This document shows, piece by piece, positions 1 to 13,647 of a stretch of 64,000 nucleotides of DNA. The stretch spans positions 19,269,462 through 19,333,461 of the forward strand of contig OX352763.1 in assembly GCA_947095585.1 (NCBI GenBank), read 5' to 3'. The translations under genes were made by a program, and so were the position numbers. This DNA is from Nephrocerus scutellatus. Its lineage: Eukaryota; Arthropoda; Insecta; Diptera; Pipunculidae. A model generated the notes under the pieces. It saw only the letters and a list, made by a program, of their open reading frames with translations. It did not search any database and had not been told where the DNA came from. Each line of letters begins with the position of its first letter. Position 1 is the first letter of the stretch.

Positions 1-449
1 TGAATTCAAGATATATGATTTCGGCTTTTTGGCTAAGCTTAAGCCTTTCTGTAATTTTTTTAATGTAAAATTATTATCTTCATAGTCCTCCTCAGTGGTA
101 TTGTGCTCAGAATCGTTTTGATTGACAAGAGATGCTATTTTCAACGAAATGCCAACTTCTTCCACTCCACTTATAGTTCTTGAACGGACTCAATAGCCAC
201 ATCCAAAGAACCTTCCATTCCGAAACGAATTAGCCAGTGCTAATATACCACTAATTTCATTTTCATGTTTCACAGTTTTTTGTCTTATTTGGAGCGGGCC
301 ATATATTTTTCTAAAGTGCATTTAATGTTGATATTCTCAGTTCTTTGTGGGATAATGATAAGGTTGCTTAATTAAGTAAGCTTCTAATGACTTGCTGATC
401 AATAAACTAAAAGGTAAATAATAACTTAATTCAGTGACTATAGCAATAT
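1..449. other. AT-rich flank, no gene seen
   Basis: No coding frame, RNA gene or recognisable repeat is visible in this stretch. It leads into the LINE remnant that follows. Confidence 0.4.
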
Positions 450-1165
450 TGTAGACCTACCAACTTCACACCACGTATTCATTCGCCCATCGAAGAAGTC
501 ACACGCATTCAGAGATTGTTCAGGAGGAACAGGAAACGTGCCTTCAAATCCATCGTACAAGTTGAAAATATGTTCTGTTCAATTGACAGAGACACAATCC
601 ACAAACCTGCTGCATGGCGTGGCTTGATTTAAACAAAGATTTTTGATCAATTCCTCACCCACACTAAGACAAATGGGTCTGCCAAGTACAAACGTCATCG
701 CAGCGCTTTACAAGAACAATACGACCCAAATCAGATTTGGATCCTCCACACTACCGCTTATAGCCGTCAAATCAGGTGTCAAACATGCCCTATTCTGTCT
801 CACAATGGAGGATACAACAACCATGAATAAAACTTTAAAATCCTAGGTTACGCCGATGACCTCATGTTAATTGTGGACAAAGTGGTCGACCTAAAAGCAA
901 TGCTCACCACAGCCATGTAAAAAGCATCAGAGGTTGACCTGTACTTTAATGTTAGGAAATGTAATTCGATACGATACGAAAATACACCTCTTTAACCCAC
1001 CAGCTAAGGAGGAAAGGGCAATACATGAACGCCTTTATAGCTTGGAACGTAGGACTCGAGAAATAATGCAATCCTCAGGCGTCTAAAAGTAAAGTTCAAA
1101 TATGCCCTTCTGATGAGATGACTTATGACAAGCGATACGATTCGGTGGAGCTGAGACATCTACGT
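450..1165 (+). pseudogene. Degenerate LINE reverse transcriptase fragment
   Basis: This is a decayed piece of a non-LTR retrotransposon polymerase. An open stretch at 643-846 gives a thumb/palm-like segment (GLPSTNVIAALYKNNTTQIR). The catalytic box follows in another frame at 849-860 (LGYADDLMLIVD), and a third block (LYFNVRKCNS) near 940-965 resembles the region after the YADD box. The two catalytic Asp of YADD are intact, but at least one frameshift and several stops separate the blocks. No endonuclease, 3' tail or target-site duplication could be placed. Assignment to LINEs rests on the YADD context; the clade is not resolved. It differs in sequence from the other LINE copies in the window. 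Confidence 0.7.
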
Positions 1166-4100
1166 GCATTACGTCTCTGTTGTTAGCATACTTTAGTAAC
1201 AGTATCACTAACACTAACATATTTTAGTAGATTGTATAAACTAAACACAAAACAGTCATCATAACCTTTTTTGAAACATCTTCTTTGTATTAAATTAACA
1301 ATTTGTATCTGTTTACGTGTATTACGTGGACGTTGTGATCACTTATATCTTGAAGTATAAATTTGTTTGCTTTAATTATATTTTAACCTATGGTAGATCC
1401 TTTCTCTAATCCAATCCAAGGACATTACAAAATAAAACATACGACGTAAGACCACGGTTTCATCATGCAGACATATCACTAACATCAGTACGAGACATTA
1501 CATCTAGTTGTGTTAAGAAAAAGACATCAGGGATAGGTCATTATAAAATTAAGCAGGACCAAGTTTCATCGTGTATTAGAGCGCAACCGTATTTTAGGTT
1601 ACCGTACTATACAAGCGCTTACGAAATTTTCCTTATCGCTATAAGAGAGTTACATGAATATTAAAATTACAAAAGATTGAAGTCATTCTGTATTTGAAAT
1701 GCCTTGAAATATTAGCTTGTAAATACGATCGGGTGGACAAAATCTATTTAAATATAAACCTTTAAAATACTCGAAGGTTGCAACAGGAATAAACAGCTAG
1801 ACAAATTCCCTATAAATTCTTTTATCTGTTTTTCAATTTTTGAGCAAGAATCGTATAACAAAATCGTTAAACAGAACCATTTAACCGCCCCCTTTTACCT
1901 TACCCACTTAACCGACAGGCATTATCTTCGCTCCCTCTCCATTTAAAGCGATTGTTCCCAAAGTATCAAAGCAATAGCTCTGTCTTGCTTGAGTGTCCTC
2001 TTCATAGAAAGCAAAAGAAAAAAACATTGAGTATTCAAAGGAAGAGCAATCTGCCAAGACTTGAAATATTTTATTGTTTGCCTTTTGCCATAGGATGTGA
2101 AAGTAAGTTTTATCTGACTGCTTTGATCTGGTATTTAACCAACTTAATTGGCTCTTTGGTTGGCTCGTGTTTAGTCACGGTAAAGTAGTACTAAATAAAG
2201 TAATTGCTATCGCGCCTGTAACGAACATTATGTTATTTAAAGTCACGCGATAACGATGTACCTTAAGGCAATCATACAAAAATCGTATTAAGGAATTGAT
2301 TGCACGAAACAAATAAATTACGGTTATGAATGATATATATTTATATTTGTTTATTAAGACTTCTTCAGAATAAAATATTTTACAATCAAAAGTAGATAGA
2401 TATAGCTGTATTGTATTGAGAGAACATGCCTTAGAGCTTTTATAAATCTGTGGTCACAATCCATAATGACCTAACTCAGTTTTTCATAGGAGATTGGTTT
2501 AAAGTTTTGAATCATTCCCGATAATCTGGAAATTCTCCTATTGTTCCAACTTTTACACACACCGGAAGATATTTAACAAATATAACATATTGTAACAAAA
2601 TTACTGCGCTTTCAATTATAACTTTTAAGAAAACTAAAAAATAAACAATTAAACTGTTATGTCGTCATTATTTTTTATTTTAAAATTCTTATGTTGATTC
2701 AGATAACACAGATTTAGCTAAACACAGCCTAAATTTTTTTTCAGTTTGGTGATTTTTAGTTGTATACCGAGCTGTTTTTCGAGCCTACAACAAAAATTTT
2801 CCCCACGGATCATTTTTTGTTTACTGTTTACTGTTAAAATTTAAACTTCTAAATAATATATTTTCTTTAACTTTATCTACACTCACTGGGCACCAATATA
2901 ATTGAACTTAGCTTTGCGAACCCTTGAAACAATATGCCTAAATCATCCAAAATAATTTTTGAAGAAGTAGCTGGAAGGCGAAACTGATACCATAAATTCA
3001 TAGAAGTTGCAAAATATACAAAATTCTCAAGAAAAATACTCATGAGTTTATCGCGAAGAAGCTTAAACTCGTTACGCGGCACATAACCTGACAAACTTTA
3101 AAAAAAAAAAACTAAACGTTGTCTCATCAGTATCACTAACACACAGAGATTGGTTTCATAAGGTCTCCATACACGTTCCGATTAACGAAAAGTTTGTGAA
3201 GGAGTTCAACCTCTGCGTCATATCAGACCGTGTATTGGATTTTAGTTACTCTGGGTTGACTGATGAAGTACCAGTACACCGAAGGGTGTGTGGTTAACTT
3301 TTAGGTTTTTCTTACTTTGCTCATCAGACTTCTGACATCATTTTAGGTCAAATTTAAGTTTTCTTAAAAACTTATTTAGCAGGAATAATAACCTAAATTG
3401 ACATAAGTATGTTTGAGAACGGAACTCTCTCAGGGAATAACGAGCTAACTCAAGTTGGAAAAATAATATACGTGATATATTTTTAGCCCTATCAACTTAA
3501 ATTGAGCTAGGTTGTTAAGCCAGAACACTATATTATGCTAGAGCATGAAATATTGAGTTAAGACAGAACCTCTTTTGTTAATGATGCTAAAATCTTATCT
3601 GCATCGTCTTTTTTTAGAGAGAATCAAAGGCGGATTTCTACCATATGAGGCAATGTCCCTGTTAGAAACCTGAATCTCAGCATAGATTGCCCTACCCACA
3701 AGAAAGGAAACTCAATAAATAATAAGTCAATCGCAGTTTCTTCTCTCTCTCGAACCACCAACATGACCTTGTATAACCCCTTTATCATCCAAGTCCTGTT
3801 TAATGGCGGATGAAGATTTTCTTGGTCGTTTCGAGAAAAATTTCAATCCTGCTTGTGCGTACTACAAAGGAGGCAATGAACAAAATAGCAGAGACATGCT
3901 AGATGAGGGGCAGGTCCTAAAGTGTAGCGCCACTTATGTATACAAGTATAGCCAACCCTTGCCTACCGCATGCAAATTCTCTACCGATCCTGATTCGGAG
4001 CCAGTTTAAAGGAGTGTGATCAGTGTCAGTTGCGGCTGGCCAGCAAAAGAAAACTTTAGCAACTTGCTGAACGTAAATAGCCTTGTTACGAGTTAACCCC

Positions 4101-6412
4101 TTGCATAAACTCTCTTAAAACTAACTATAAGAACTATATGACTACGTAGGTATGACTTCAAATCTAGATCATGTAAGGACAATACTTTATATAATATGTA
4201 TATAGTTGGCTTTGTACAAACAAACTAAAGGCACCTTATGTTTATTCAAACCACTTTAGGGTAATAATTTCGGTCAGAATTTGATGGAATTGATTTTAAA
4301 ACAATTCTTTAGCGCTTGGCTTGCGATGGCATAATTTGAAAATTTTTTTATTCATAGGGGTAGTTTTACGAGAAAAAGTATAACAAAGTATATTTCTTGA
4401 AACTAAATTCCTTTTAAGCTTATTCAGTCTTCTGACTTTCTTGCAACTATCCATTTACGGCGAGCTGAGAAGCTCCACTTTACTATATTATTATATGTTT
4501 CAACAATTCCTACCAAATTAAACTTTGTTTATTTTGTACAAAAACTGCCTGCAGCTTTACGATATGAATTATAAATAAACGAAAAATTTTACACTGGAGA
4601 AACCATCCAGTGAACCGCAGCGCTCTTGCTTAAATCAAATCTCGCCAAATATACATTTGGTTCTTGGTGCAGTTTAAGGCAACAGTTGTTTATCCATGCC
4701 AAAAACCATGCATGAATAATGCAGAAGATTAAGGCGTTATACCACTGAAGTTATCCCTATGCGATAATAAACTACAACTTAAACATATATGTATGACACA
4801 TATTGTATGTACTCTAGAGGTATGAAATGTCCAAAAGACATCTTTCATCGAATATGTATATGTGTTCTCTGCTGATAGGCTGGCAAACCATTAACACTAT
4901 AATAAAGCCAATATAGTAACTGCTTTCGCTTGACTAAAATAACCAAAAACGACCACCATTCGTTACAAGGCAAATGACTTTTTTATACGATAATGCTACA
5001 CATATACACAGAAGTTAAGGGTGGTCAAGTTAAAGGACGCAAATTTACTAAAAATCTGTTGAATCGGAAGGTAAAAAAGAGTATCTACATGCATGATAAG
5101 TGCGGATGTAGATATGTAAATATAACCGCTCGAATAAAACTTTTTAAAAGTAATAAATATCAATAAGTTAGGAAATTTTAAAATGTTGTGATGCATTATA
5201 TTTGGTATCTGAAATAGTAATTTGAAATACCCGTAAATTTTGATCTATATCATCTTACTAAAATTTATTGCAGTTATTAAATAATTCTTGAATTCTTAAA
5301 ATATTTAAAAACGCCGCCTAGATCGAGTTTATAACCCGTTTTGGAGTCTTGAGTTTCTTCACAAGAGCTAAAGAAAGTGACCCAAGACTATAGATCTTAC
5401 CTTTAATATCAGCGTTGATTATATTTTATGTGGTATACTCGTATAATTACTCTTTGCACATAAGTGGTAGTTGTTTCGCTTAAAAAGTTATAACCTTGTG
5501 CGAGCCTTTTGAACAACGTTATAGCCTATTGAAGCAATCTTAGATTTCGTAGTTATAGAGTCTTGAATATCATTTCTTCTTTTAATCGAGGCTATAAATT
5601 CTTGGTGCTATTTGTGATTACCAAAGTCTCACATTTGAATGTGAATATTAGTCCAACGACAGTCTTTTACACCAGGAGCTTTGTTGATACTATTAAGTCT
5701 TTGTACTTTGTACATTTTTTTGCTATAAATTTCTGCTCCATTACCTTCATTGCAGGACCACTGTTTAATCCAATATTTTGTTCTGCATCATAACATTTAA
5801 CTTCAACAATGAATTGCTTGTAAAAACATGACATGAACACAAGTTACTTAGATTAAAAAACCGTTTAAAAACTATGAATTAAATAACCCTTCGCTTGCAT
5901 CGCCATCCAGATGCACCATGATGGTTGGCTATTAAAAATAAGAGCAAATAAAAATAAACAAAAAATGTCACCCTTAACGGCTCAACTTAGCGTCATCCAG
6001 TATTTTTGTGAAATTCCACTGAACCGTTAAAGATCCCTGTTGTGCCGCCAGCGACACCCACCAACCTTATCGGCCTCCGCGTCGTATCGTTCGTATGTTG
6101 CTGTCATTTGCCTGTGCCTAGCTGAACACCAAGTTATCAAACATGTACCACGTCCATTTCTGTGAATTAAATTTACAATTTACTTCGAGGCAGCACTCCA
6201 GGCAATTCTATTTAATTAACATTATAATTCAACGAGGTTAACATTATTTAATATACTCTACTTGTGTCAGTGAATTTTGAAGAATATCCTTGTAAATAAC
6301 TTGAGTGCATATGGTGGAATATTGTTGTTATTCCTTGTTTTTCTTACCCAGCCAAATCATTACACTGGAGTTGTGAGAGAGAAATTCGCTGGGAAATTTT
6401 ACTTTGTTCCAT
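1166..6412. other. AT-rich intergenic DNA, no supported gene
   Basis: Open frames here (for example 3803-4009, 5563-5793) are short, have no recognisable domain or splice context, and are near chance length for this composition. No tRNA, microsatellite array or transposon terminus was recognised. Confidence 0.35.
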
Positions 6413-6875
6413 CGCATCTTCGCGTAGATGATCCAACATTGGTCCTGCAATTAAAATAGTTGAGCCAGAATTTGAACTTTCTCGGGTTAAATGTAGCAGT
6501 CGAAGCATGGAACCAGAAATACGCGCACGGTTGCTTAAAGCCAACAAAGCCTACTATAGTCTTTCAAGACTCTTCAAATCCATATTGATCCGAGACTTGG
6601 GTGCTTGGGAAAAGTCCACGTTGGTCCCGTATGTGAGGAAGGACGTTTCCGGAGATTCAATAATGAATAGGTCTACGAGCGTTAACGCGATGTCTACATC
6701 GTGAAGAGAATTAAGCTCGGTAGGCTCCGGTGGGCAGGACTCGGTGTTCTCGCATGAGCAGAGGTTTAGGGATACAACACTGGATGACATTGATTCGAAG
6801 TTGGGACCGGTGAAGAGAATTTTTGCGGGAGGCCAGGACTGGACTGCGGTTTTATAGCCAATTATGATGATGAAG
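6413..6875 (+). mobile_element. RTE-like LINE, 5'-truncated 3' fragment
   Basis: This is the 3' end of the LINE family seen again at 38,458-39,442 and 45,966-46,830. It begins with a block equivalent to the region after the YADD box. A frame with PEIRARLLKANKAYYSLSRL near 6510-6565 matches the same block in the 38.8 kb copy. It ends with the shared 3' motif, a GGCCAGGACTGG-type segment followed by a short run of ATG repeats near 6864-6873. Frames are broken. A short tandem 3' tail instead of poly(A) is typical of the RTE clade, so that assignment is an inference. Confidence 0.7.
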
Positions 6876-8867
6876 AGGTTATTGGGTTCATGTTGAATGT
6901 TTAAGTTGCCATTGTTTCTTTTGACTGAAACGAACTGTGTTTCACATTTCTAACTAAAACGCCAACAAAAGGCCCATTTTTAAGATACAAATGTTAATGC
7001 GAAGAAATATTTATCTTTTTAATTATTTAGAGCACAACATACCATATAAAAAGGCTTCTAGTGTTGAACTGCATTAAATAAAGATTGAGCTCCCCACATT
7101 GTATAATTTTTTTTGTGTGTTATCTATTACCAGGGAACAACAGTAGTTATGTTGCCTTGTGCTCTCCTGTAGGTTATAAATCTACTGTATTTATCTGACC
7201 AGGCACATTCACGCCCCTGCGCTTATTAAAAATCATTCGCTAATAAATTAGCCCCCAAAGCAAACCTGTATTTTACAAACACACGATAAGAGTATTTTGA
7301 GATGCGTTACAAATGTGGTGCAAATAAGACGAAAAATTTCCAGAAACTATTATGCTAAGTAATATTTCTAATTGTTTATCTACGGTTCGTCATATCAAAG
7401 TAAAAATTAATCTAAAATAAATAATTAAAAATCTTTTCTATTTAATTATTTTCGTTGCAGTTGACGCAAAATTGAAGCCAATTTATTATGGAATTTTTTG
7501 CTTCAGTATTGCTGAAAAAATGCACAAAGGCATGATGTGTGTATTGCCGACAAAATGGCATTCACTACCAACAAGAAAGTTTGTTTACCAACTTAGATAG
7601 ATACATTTATTTTGCGAAAGCAACACACAAACACGGGCACATAGCGTAGTTAGCAGTTAGTTTTAGCAATTCAATTTTACCTGGCAGACAGCGCAAGGTT
7701 TTGCTTGTACCGCAGCGTAGCGAAGCGCTATTCACAGCAAATATTTGCATTGCAATTTAATTGCGTAAAACAAAAGACCGCAACCCCTGCAGTCAACAAC
7801 TTTTTCACAATATGCAACTAACACCGCTAACATTCATCGCATAGCGGTAAGGTTGCGTTGTACTAGTATATGTACATGTTTTCATTCACATCTAATTGCA
7901 TACCATACATTTTTAATTTTCTTTATAAATAAATTGAAAATATAATTGGTAGATTATTTTTATAAAATATATTGTCACGGGTGAATGGGGGTGAAAGAAC
8001 CTATTTAACCCGACGCTACAGGGAAAAAATATTTGCATAAATATACAGTTTGTAGGAAAATCGAGCTTATGATTTTATTTTTAGAAAAAATGTGTCATAC
8101 GTCTAAAGAATGAGCACCATTTTTTAACAATAGAATCCTGTCCAATGGCCATCATTACTACTTTTCTTTTGTGCGCAGCGCGAGACACTGGCATATAATG
8201 TGCTTTGAAGTCTATGCCTCTTCCAAACAGAGTCGGCACTTTGTCATTGGAGACCGGGTCAACTCGTTAATATGATATCTCTAGCAATAATGATAGATAA
8301 AAAGAGTGATAAAGACCACTAGCTTTCTTAAACACTTCTCATGGTCTAAGTAGTCTCTTCGATTATCTAAACCACTAGTCCACTAAACTACTAGCTCTAG
8401 CCGTTTCGTCCGCAGTATCGTTTTCCGCAATCACTTTGTGTTATTGTACTAACGAGTAGATAGGCGTCAAAACACCAACTGATCAGCTTTGAATCCACCT
8501 TATAGGAACGCTCTTGGTGGATAGCTACTACTTGTCTTATGTGTGCTGGGTGAAAAAGCATGGTGCCTGATTGTCCAAAAATATTACTTTTTTGGTGCCT
8601 CTAGTACTCCTTTTGATGTTGATATTGGCGCAGATCTCTATGGCACTGGAAAACACTAGGACATTTTCTCAAATTTATCGAAACATTAGTATTGGCGAAA
8701 ATAGCTTTTAAAGTTGGCATTTGGAACATTATCTTAATAGGGGCATCCGGCCTATCCATCATATTCCAGAATTTCCATAGGAAGAAGTCTTATAGTCGCA
8801 TCTTAGTCCTACATTCCGAATTTCATACGAATCGCTTGAGAAATGGCTTAGTTCTCAAAATAGTGAT
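6876..8867. other. No gene recognised
   Basis: AT-rich sequence with no coding signal that could be supported. Some segments between 8,100 and 8,700 look less AT-rich and may be old transposon sequence, but no domain could be read. Confidence 0.3.
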
Positions 8868-9000
8868 ATTAACAGTGTCTCACCTAACAGTGTGAGCATA
8901 ATAGTGTCTCACTTAACAGTGTCTCACTTAACAGTGTCTCACTTAACACTGTCTCACTTAACACTATCTCACTTAAAAGTGTGTCATAACAGTGTGGCAC
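8868..9000. repeat. Minisatellite with ~15-bp unit
   Basis: About eight imperfect copies of a 15-bp unit close to TAACAGTGTCTCACT run head to tail. Units in the second half carry CACTGT instead of CAGTGT, and a few have small deletions. The unit is partly self-complementary because CAGTG and CACTG both occur, so single strands could form small hairpins. No coding role is suggested. Confidence 0.75.
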
Positions 9001-9064
9001 ATTTTACTTTTTGAACATGCATCCCCTTGGCGTAAGACGTTGTCACGTCAAAACGTAAACTCCA

Positions 9065-9257
9065 TATTGAAGTTTTCTTCTACAACAACATGAATAATCT
9101 TATCAATATTGACATGAGCAGTCTACTGCGCTTCATACAAAGCTCTAATTGGTTCACCGAGTAGGTGAAAATTTTTTCATATCCGTGTGGTATCACAATG
9201 GACTATTGCTGGTCTAAGTGTGTCGGTGTGACAGCCACCTTAACCTAACCTAACCTT
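9065..9257 (+). mobile_element. LINE 3' end with CCTAA-type tail
   Basis: This stretch matches, in inverted orientation, the 3' end of the element at 62,083-62,960. Both share AGCTCTAATTGGTTC, a segment around ATCACAATGGAC, TCTAAGTGTGTCGG and the final AACCTAACCTAACC. The CCTAACC run is therefore the tail of a retroelement, not telomeric DNA. Only the last ~190 bp are present, so the copy is strongly 5'-truncated. Confidence 0.7.
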
Positions 9258-9424
9258 GGTAACAAAGCCATATTTACACCATATGTTCGTTTGTTACGCC
9301 GATGGGTTCCCGTTTTTGTTAACCCACTAAGTGGCCCTGGACTCGACATATTCACAAAAATTTCATTAGTTTGGTTAGTAGTTATTTCATTATAAACAAA
9401 GTGTTGTGTAGTAAGTTTTATTGT

Positions 9425-9500
9425 TTTTTTTGATTATGGGCTATAGTATACCCCCACTTCACCATCCCTGGCGGGAAACATAAAATGTTAATATCAGCTA
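9425..9500. repeat. Repeat module shared with 10,615-10,840
   Basis: The words GGCTATAGTA and AAAATGTTAATATCAGC occur here and again, in a similar arrangement, in the two modules at 10.6-10.8 kb. The copies look like pieces of one dispersed family. No coding content or termini were recognised. Confidence 0.45.
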
Positions 9501-10614
9501 CCACGGGGCTAGCGAAGTGCCTGAAAACAGCTAATTATACATAATCTTGTGTGTAGGGAATTTTCTATAAAATATACCAGCATGTTCTGGTTATTGCTAT
9601 TGGTTCTTTTTGTAGAATTGAGTTAGTAAATATCGTCACTTTGTAATAATAGAACCTCCTCGAAATGTTGATTAAGTGTAATTGCGCGATATTTCCTCAC
9701 AGGCTCACAGTGAGCGAAACTACTTGATAAGTAGATAGAGCTACAGCTTATATGAATGTTTTAAGTGAATAATAAGTAATCACCAGTGTGAATTTGTTAA
9801 TTCTTGCAGTTGGGTAATACAAGTTGTAAATAAACGAACTTCTGTTGTGTTGTTATTTGAAAAATCCATTACAAACTCTCTAGAAAGCCTAAATATGGAG
9901 TAAATTCATTTCCTTGAAAATGATTTCGCCCATAGTAAGCCTAATATATACTCGTTCGTTGTAAACAGTAAACAAAAAAGTTACAAGGTAGATTCAAGAT
10001 TCCTACATTAATATTTCTATTCAACTCTCAGTAGCATAGGTTCGCCTTTTCGACAACAAAAACAACAACTGGCAACTTGTATTACGTGCATCCACTTGAA
10101 AAAAGTCAAAGTATGAACAGATTTACTTTCCATAACCAGGATATTTTTTCACGTGAGACATTTTGCAAAGTTTTGCATACACCCACGCTCTTACGTGCGA
10201 TGTATCAAGTACATGTGGTGTTACAATGATGCACTATGACGTGGATGATGATGGCAATTGTGAGAGTGATGTATGGAAAATGACAGGTGGTGTTGCTGTT
10301 GTTTATTATGTAACATATGTTGGATGTCTGTCGACAATCTTTCTTGCCTTTTGATTAATATTTTCATTTCTCCTTCTTCGTTGCTTCTGTGAATTGTATC
10401 TGCTATTCAAAAACATTTAACGTAGAGCTCACAATGACATTCTGAAGGATTTTTTGAAACGTCAGTTTATTAAATTGGTGGGACCGAGTGTTAGCTCACT
10501 ATGTTTTTTCAGCAACTGTACCACAAAGACATCATAGCAAGTTATGTTGGAGAAATGGAATAAAATGTAATCTTTACAAGTAAAGATGCAATTTTGTGCG
10601 GTTGTTATTTGTGG

Positions 10615-10840
10615 AAACTCACATTTACCAACCAATTTTTATGAAATTTTGAATGTATATTACTGGCAGGTGGAGGAAGGTTATAAGCAACCACACACCC
10701 TGTGGGTTGGGACAATGTAAAATGTTAATATCAGCCATACGCCATATCACACAACGATTTTTGTGAAAATTTCAATGCATATTATTAGCAGGTGGGGAAA
10801 GTTTGAGGCTATAGTACACCATCACACGGAGGGATCAGCT
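10615..10840. repeat. Two imperfect direct copies of a ~110-bp module
   Basis: The first module (about 10,630-10,715) and the second (about 10,745-10,835) share the order GATTTTTGTGAAAATTTC-like segment, ATATTA, GCAGGTGGGGAAAG-like segment, and an ACACC...GTGGG-like end. The modules also share words with 9,425-9,500. The family is unclassified. Confidence 0.5.
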
Positions 10841-12299
10841 AGTAATTCATATTTTTTCCATTCAACGTTACAAGATTATTGTTTCTTTGCTTTCTTTATT
10901 AATATTTTCATTTTTTTATTACTCACACTTAAACTGGCACTTATTTTTCTTTCGAAATAGTTTATTAAGCTTAAAATACGTATTAACAATTAGCAGATCT
11001 GTTACTAGGTAACTACACATTAACTCTTTTGGTAGTCCTTTTTAATTTTACTTTAGATTTAAAAGTTTGACTTCCAATGCATAAATATTAGCTTACTTAT
11101 AATTCTTCAGGATATCATTACCAAACCCCGGTTGTAGAGCTAAATACCATGATGATACCTTTACCATCATAAATTCCTTAACAAAATTTAAATGGCTTTA
11201 TCAGCCTTTCGGTCATATGTCAACTGTTCCTCTTTCCCGCACATTCCAGTCATAAACTTAAATTTCAATTTGCAATCACTGCAAAGTAGTAGGTACACAT
11301 CATATGAGTACCTTCGGTAAAGCTATTAAAAGCATTCTAGATGGAAGGCAAAAAAGTGATAAGGTTCACTAATGGTAAAAGTATACATTACACAAGTTTA
11401 TATATAATACCACTTACATATTTCCACCAGAAGAGCAACAGGAGCTTAAACTAGAGTAGAACTTAATTACCGGATGCCGTGCCAGAACCAGAACAACTGT
11501 AACATTAAAAAATGTTACATAAAACCATCAGACAGTGTCGTTAACTCCGGTCAACATAATCATCGTCAATGTGTTTAGCGTCGTCGTTACGGCTACAGTA
11601 CAACATTTCGCTGGTGTTTCAACTCATACAGAAAGCAACTATAGTGCGCTGCTGGTATTATCTGCCAACTGTATGGTGATAAGATGACCAAACATTTTGA
11701 TGGACATAAATGTGAATGCACTAGGAAATCATTATATCCTTGAAATGACGATGACTTGTAACCGATGACTTGTTACCCAACAATTTGCAAGTATTTAACT
11801 TTTAATTTTTCTTCCCGAAACTGGTACACCAAAAGATGCTGTAGGAATATTTAGGACTACATTTGTTGTATTTCTATGCTAACCACACCTGACAAACTAC
11901 TCATAGAATGCTGCAAAATACTAATAATTGCATACACCCATCGACCCTTGAGGTTGGCAGATTGCGAGAGTTTTTGGTAAAAAAAATTAGGACTTACAGT
12001 TCCAGTACGGGTACGACTATTGTTTTAATTATAGCCTAGCACTTATTGCATGGTAAGGTTCCTTGCTTTGAAGAGTCCACACAGCCAGGGAAACTAACAG
12101 CCATATATAGGATATTCTTAACTTCGCAACAGTCCGCTTAGTTTAAGCTCCATGCTGCAACTGCCCAGAGGTAGGCAAAGGTTTGCACTTCTTTTAATTT
12201 GTGCTTTACCACATGTTTTCCTGATCTTATGTTGTCCTCCAACCAATTAATGCCAGATTTGTTTCGGCATCTTGTACGATTTTTGCAGTTTTCTGACAA
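10841..12299. other. Intergenic DNA with one tiny LINE relic
   Basis: No gene is supported. At about 11,125-11,160 the sequence GGTTGTAGAGCTAAATA followed by ATGATGAT matches the last ~35 bp of the RTE-like LINE (compare 36,246-36,273), so a very short 3' relic is likely. Confidence 0.4.
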
Positions 12300-12557
12300 A
12301 ATGTAAGTTTCTGGCTGGCAGCGCTGCACACAGCGCACCACGAACACAGAACACAGTCATCATAGTATAACATGATCCGATGCCGCTATATGGGAAAAAT
12401 GGGAGCTCCCTGACCCAGCGGTCCGATCAATCTCAAACTTTAATAGAAAGTATTGTCATGTGTGCAAAATTTCAGTAAAATCAGGCTTAGGCTTAGCAGA
12501 ATATCTGACCAGCCAGCCAGCCAGCTAGCCACGGGCACGCGAAGTTAATATGGAGAA
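12300..12557 (-). repeat. Repeat family R, antisense copy
   Basis: In reverse orientation this carries the landmarks of family R: a 5' motif reading TTAAATTCTCCATATTAAC, then CTTCGCGTGCCCGTGGC, a short CTGG-type run (seen on + as CCAGCCAGCCAGCCAGC near 12,510), a block with CACATG and a CCGATC..GGGAGCTCCC-type block, and a 3' part with GGCATCGGATCATG and GTGCGCTGTG. The same order of blocks is seen at 33.07, 35.9-36.6 and 54.1-54.5 kb. No ORF is conserved, so this looks like a non-autonomous element of unknown class. Confidence 0.6.
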
Positions 12558-13129
12558 TTTAAAACGAATCAAAGTTTTGAAGCTGCAGTGTGATGTTAAT
12601 GTGTGTAGTGTGTCGATATGAAAATGCTCTACAGTCTTTAAGCAACGATAATTTATCATTAGAAAGTCTGTCTTCTAACAACAAAAAGCAATTCACATAA
12701 AAGATAAGTTCAAAGCTGATGATAAGTTCGGAAAGACTGCTGATATTGAAATATTGGGAAAACGGTAATAAAAATTGTGAAGGTTCAGAACAAAATGGTG
12801 GACATTTCATGGGTGTACTGGGTCTACTGGGTGTAATAGGTGTACTCAGTTTACTCACTACTCGGTATACGCGTTTACACTAAATTAGTCCATTCTACAA
12901 AAAAGAGGATTCATATAACATAAGTTCAATTCCATAAGCAGGAACGTGTAGGCCAAAGAAAATAACGAATAATTATTAGCAGCTTTGTAGTCAATAAAAA
13001 ATTGTATTTTCGTATTACTAGTAGGAGTTAGAGATCGCTGACGAAAAGAACAACATTTTCAAGGTAAGACACCAGTTTTCATGAATTTCAGAATAAAGAG
13101 TTACAAGGATATGAATATGGTCACCACCT

Positions 13130-13647
13130 AGTGGAGGAGTATATAGCGAAGCTTAACAGACTTGGCGAAGTAAACAAGGTACGTTTGTATTTGGTGCCGG
13201 GAAACACTGGCATATACGGCAATGCAGCAGCGGATAACAACTCGCTAACAAAGGGGCAGAAACTAAGCTTGTAGGCCCAAAACCATTCTGTGGCATAATG
13301 CGGGAGAAGATATGCAGACTAGATATGGCAGCTACTTCCGTAAGATGGAAAAATCTCCCAGGGCTACGCCAAGCAAAGGAAGTGATAGGCAACTATGACC
13401 CAAAAAGATCTCGCGCGATATAGGGACTTAGTAGAAGTAATATACTAATCATAACGGGTTTCCTAACAGGACATTGTAGAGTGAAGTGGCACCTGAAGAT
13501 ATTAAAACTAGAAGAGGATGACAGCTGCAGACTTTGTGAAAAAGTGGAGGAAACTCCGTGACAACTTATCAATGAATGTGGAGCAACGATCCGACAGAGG
13601 AGACATCACACGGGAACTCATGTGATCTCGGAGACTGCACGGCATTC
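13130..13647 (+). pseudogene. LINE pol C-terminus: RNase H end and Cys motif
   Basis: This is the tail of a LINE polymerase. A frame near 13,153-13,230 reads RLYLVPGNTGIYGNAAADN, a clear match to the last part of an RNase H domain (usual form V-P-G-H-x-G-I-x-G-N-E-x-A-D). Near 13,455-13,530 another frame gives LTGHCRVKWHLK and SCRLCEKVEE, the Cys-rich C-terminal motif found in R1/LOA/I-type LINEs. Stops and frameshifts separate them. The 3' UTR follows directly and is duplicated. Confidence 0.75.

Noticed and set aside
9240..9257. Telomeric repeat or internal telomere (CCTAACC run)
   Set aside because: The run is only ~14 bp and is the shared 3' tail of a retroelement also seen at 62,083.
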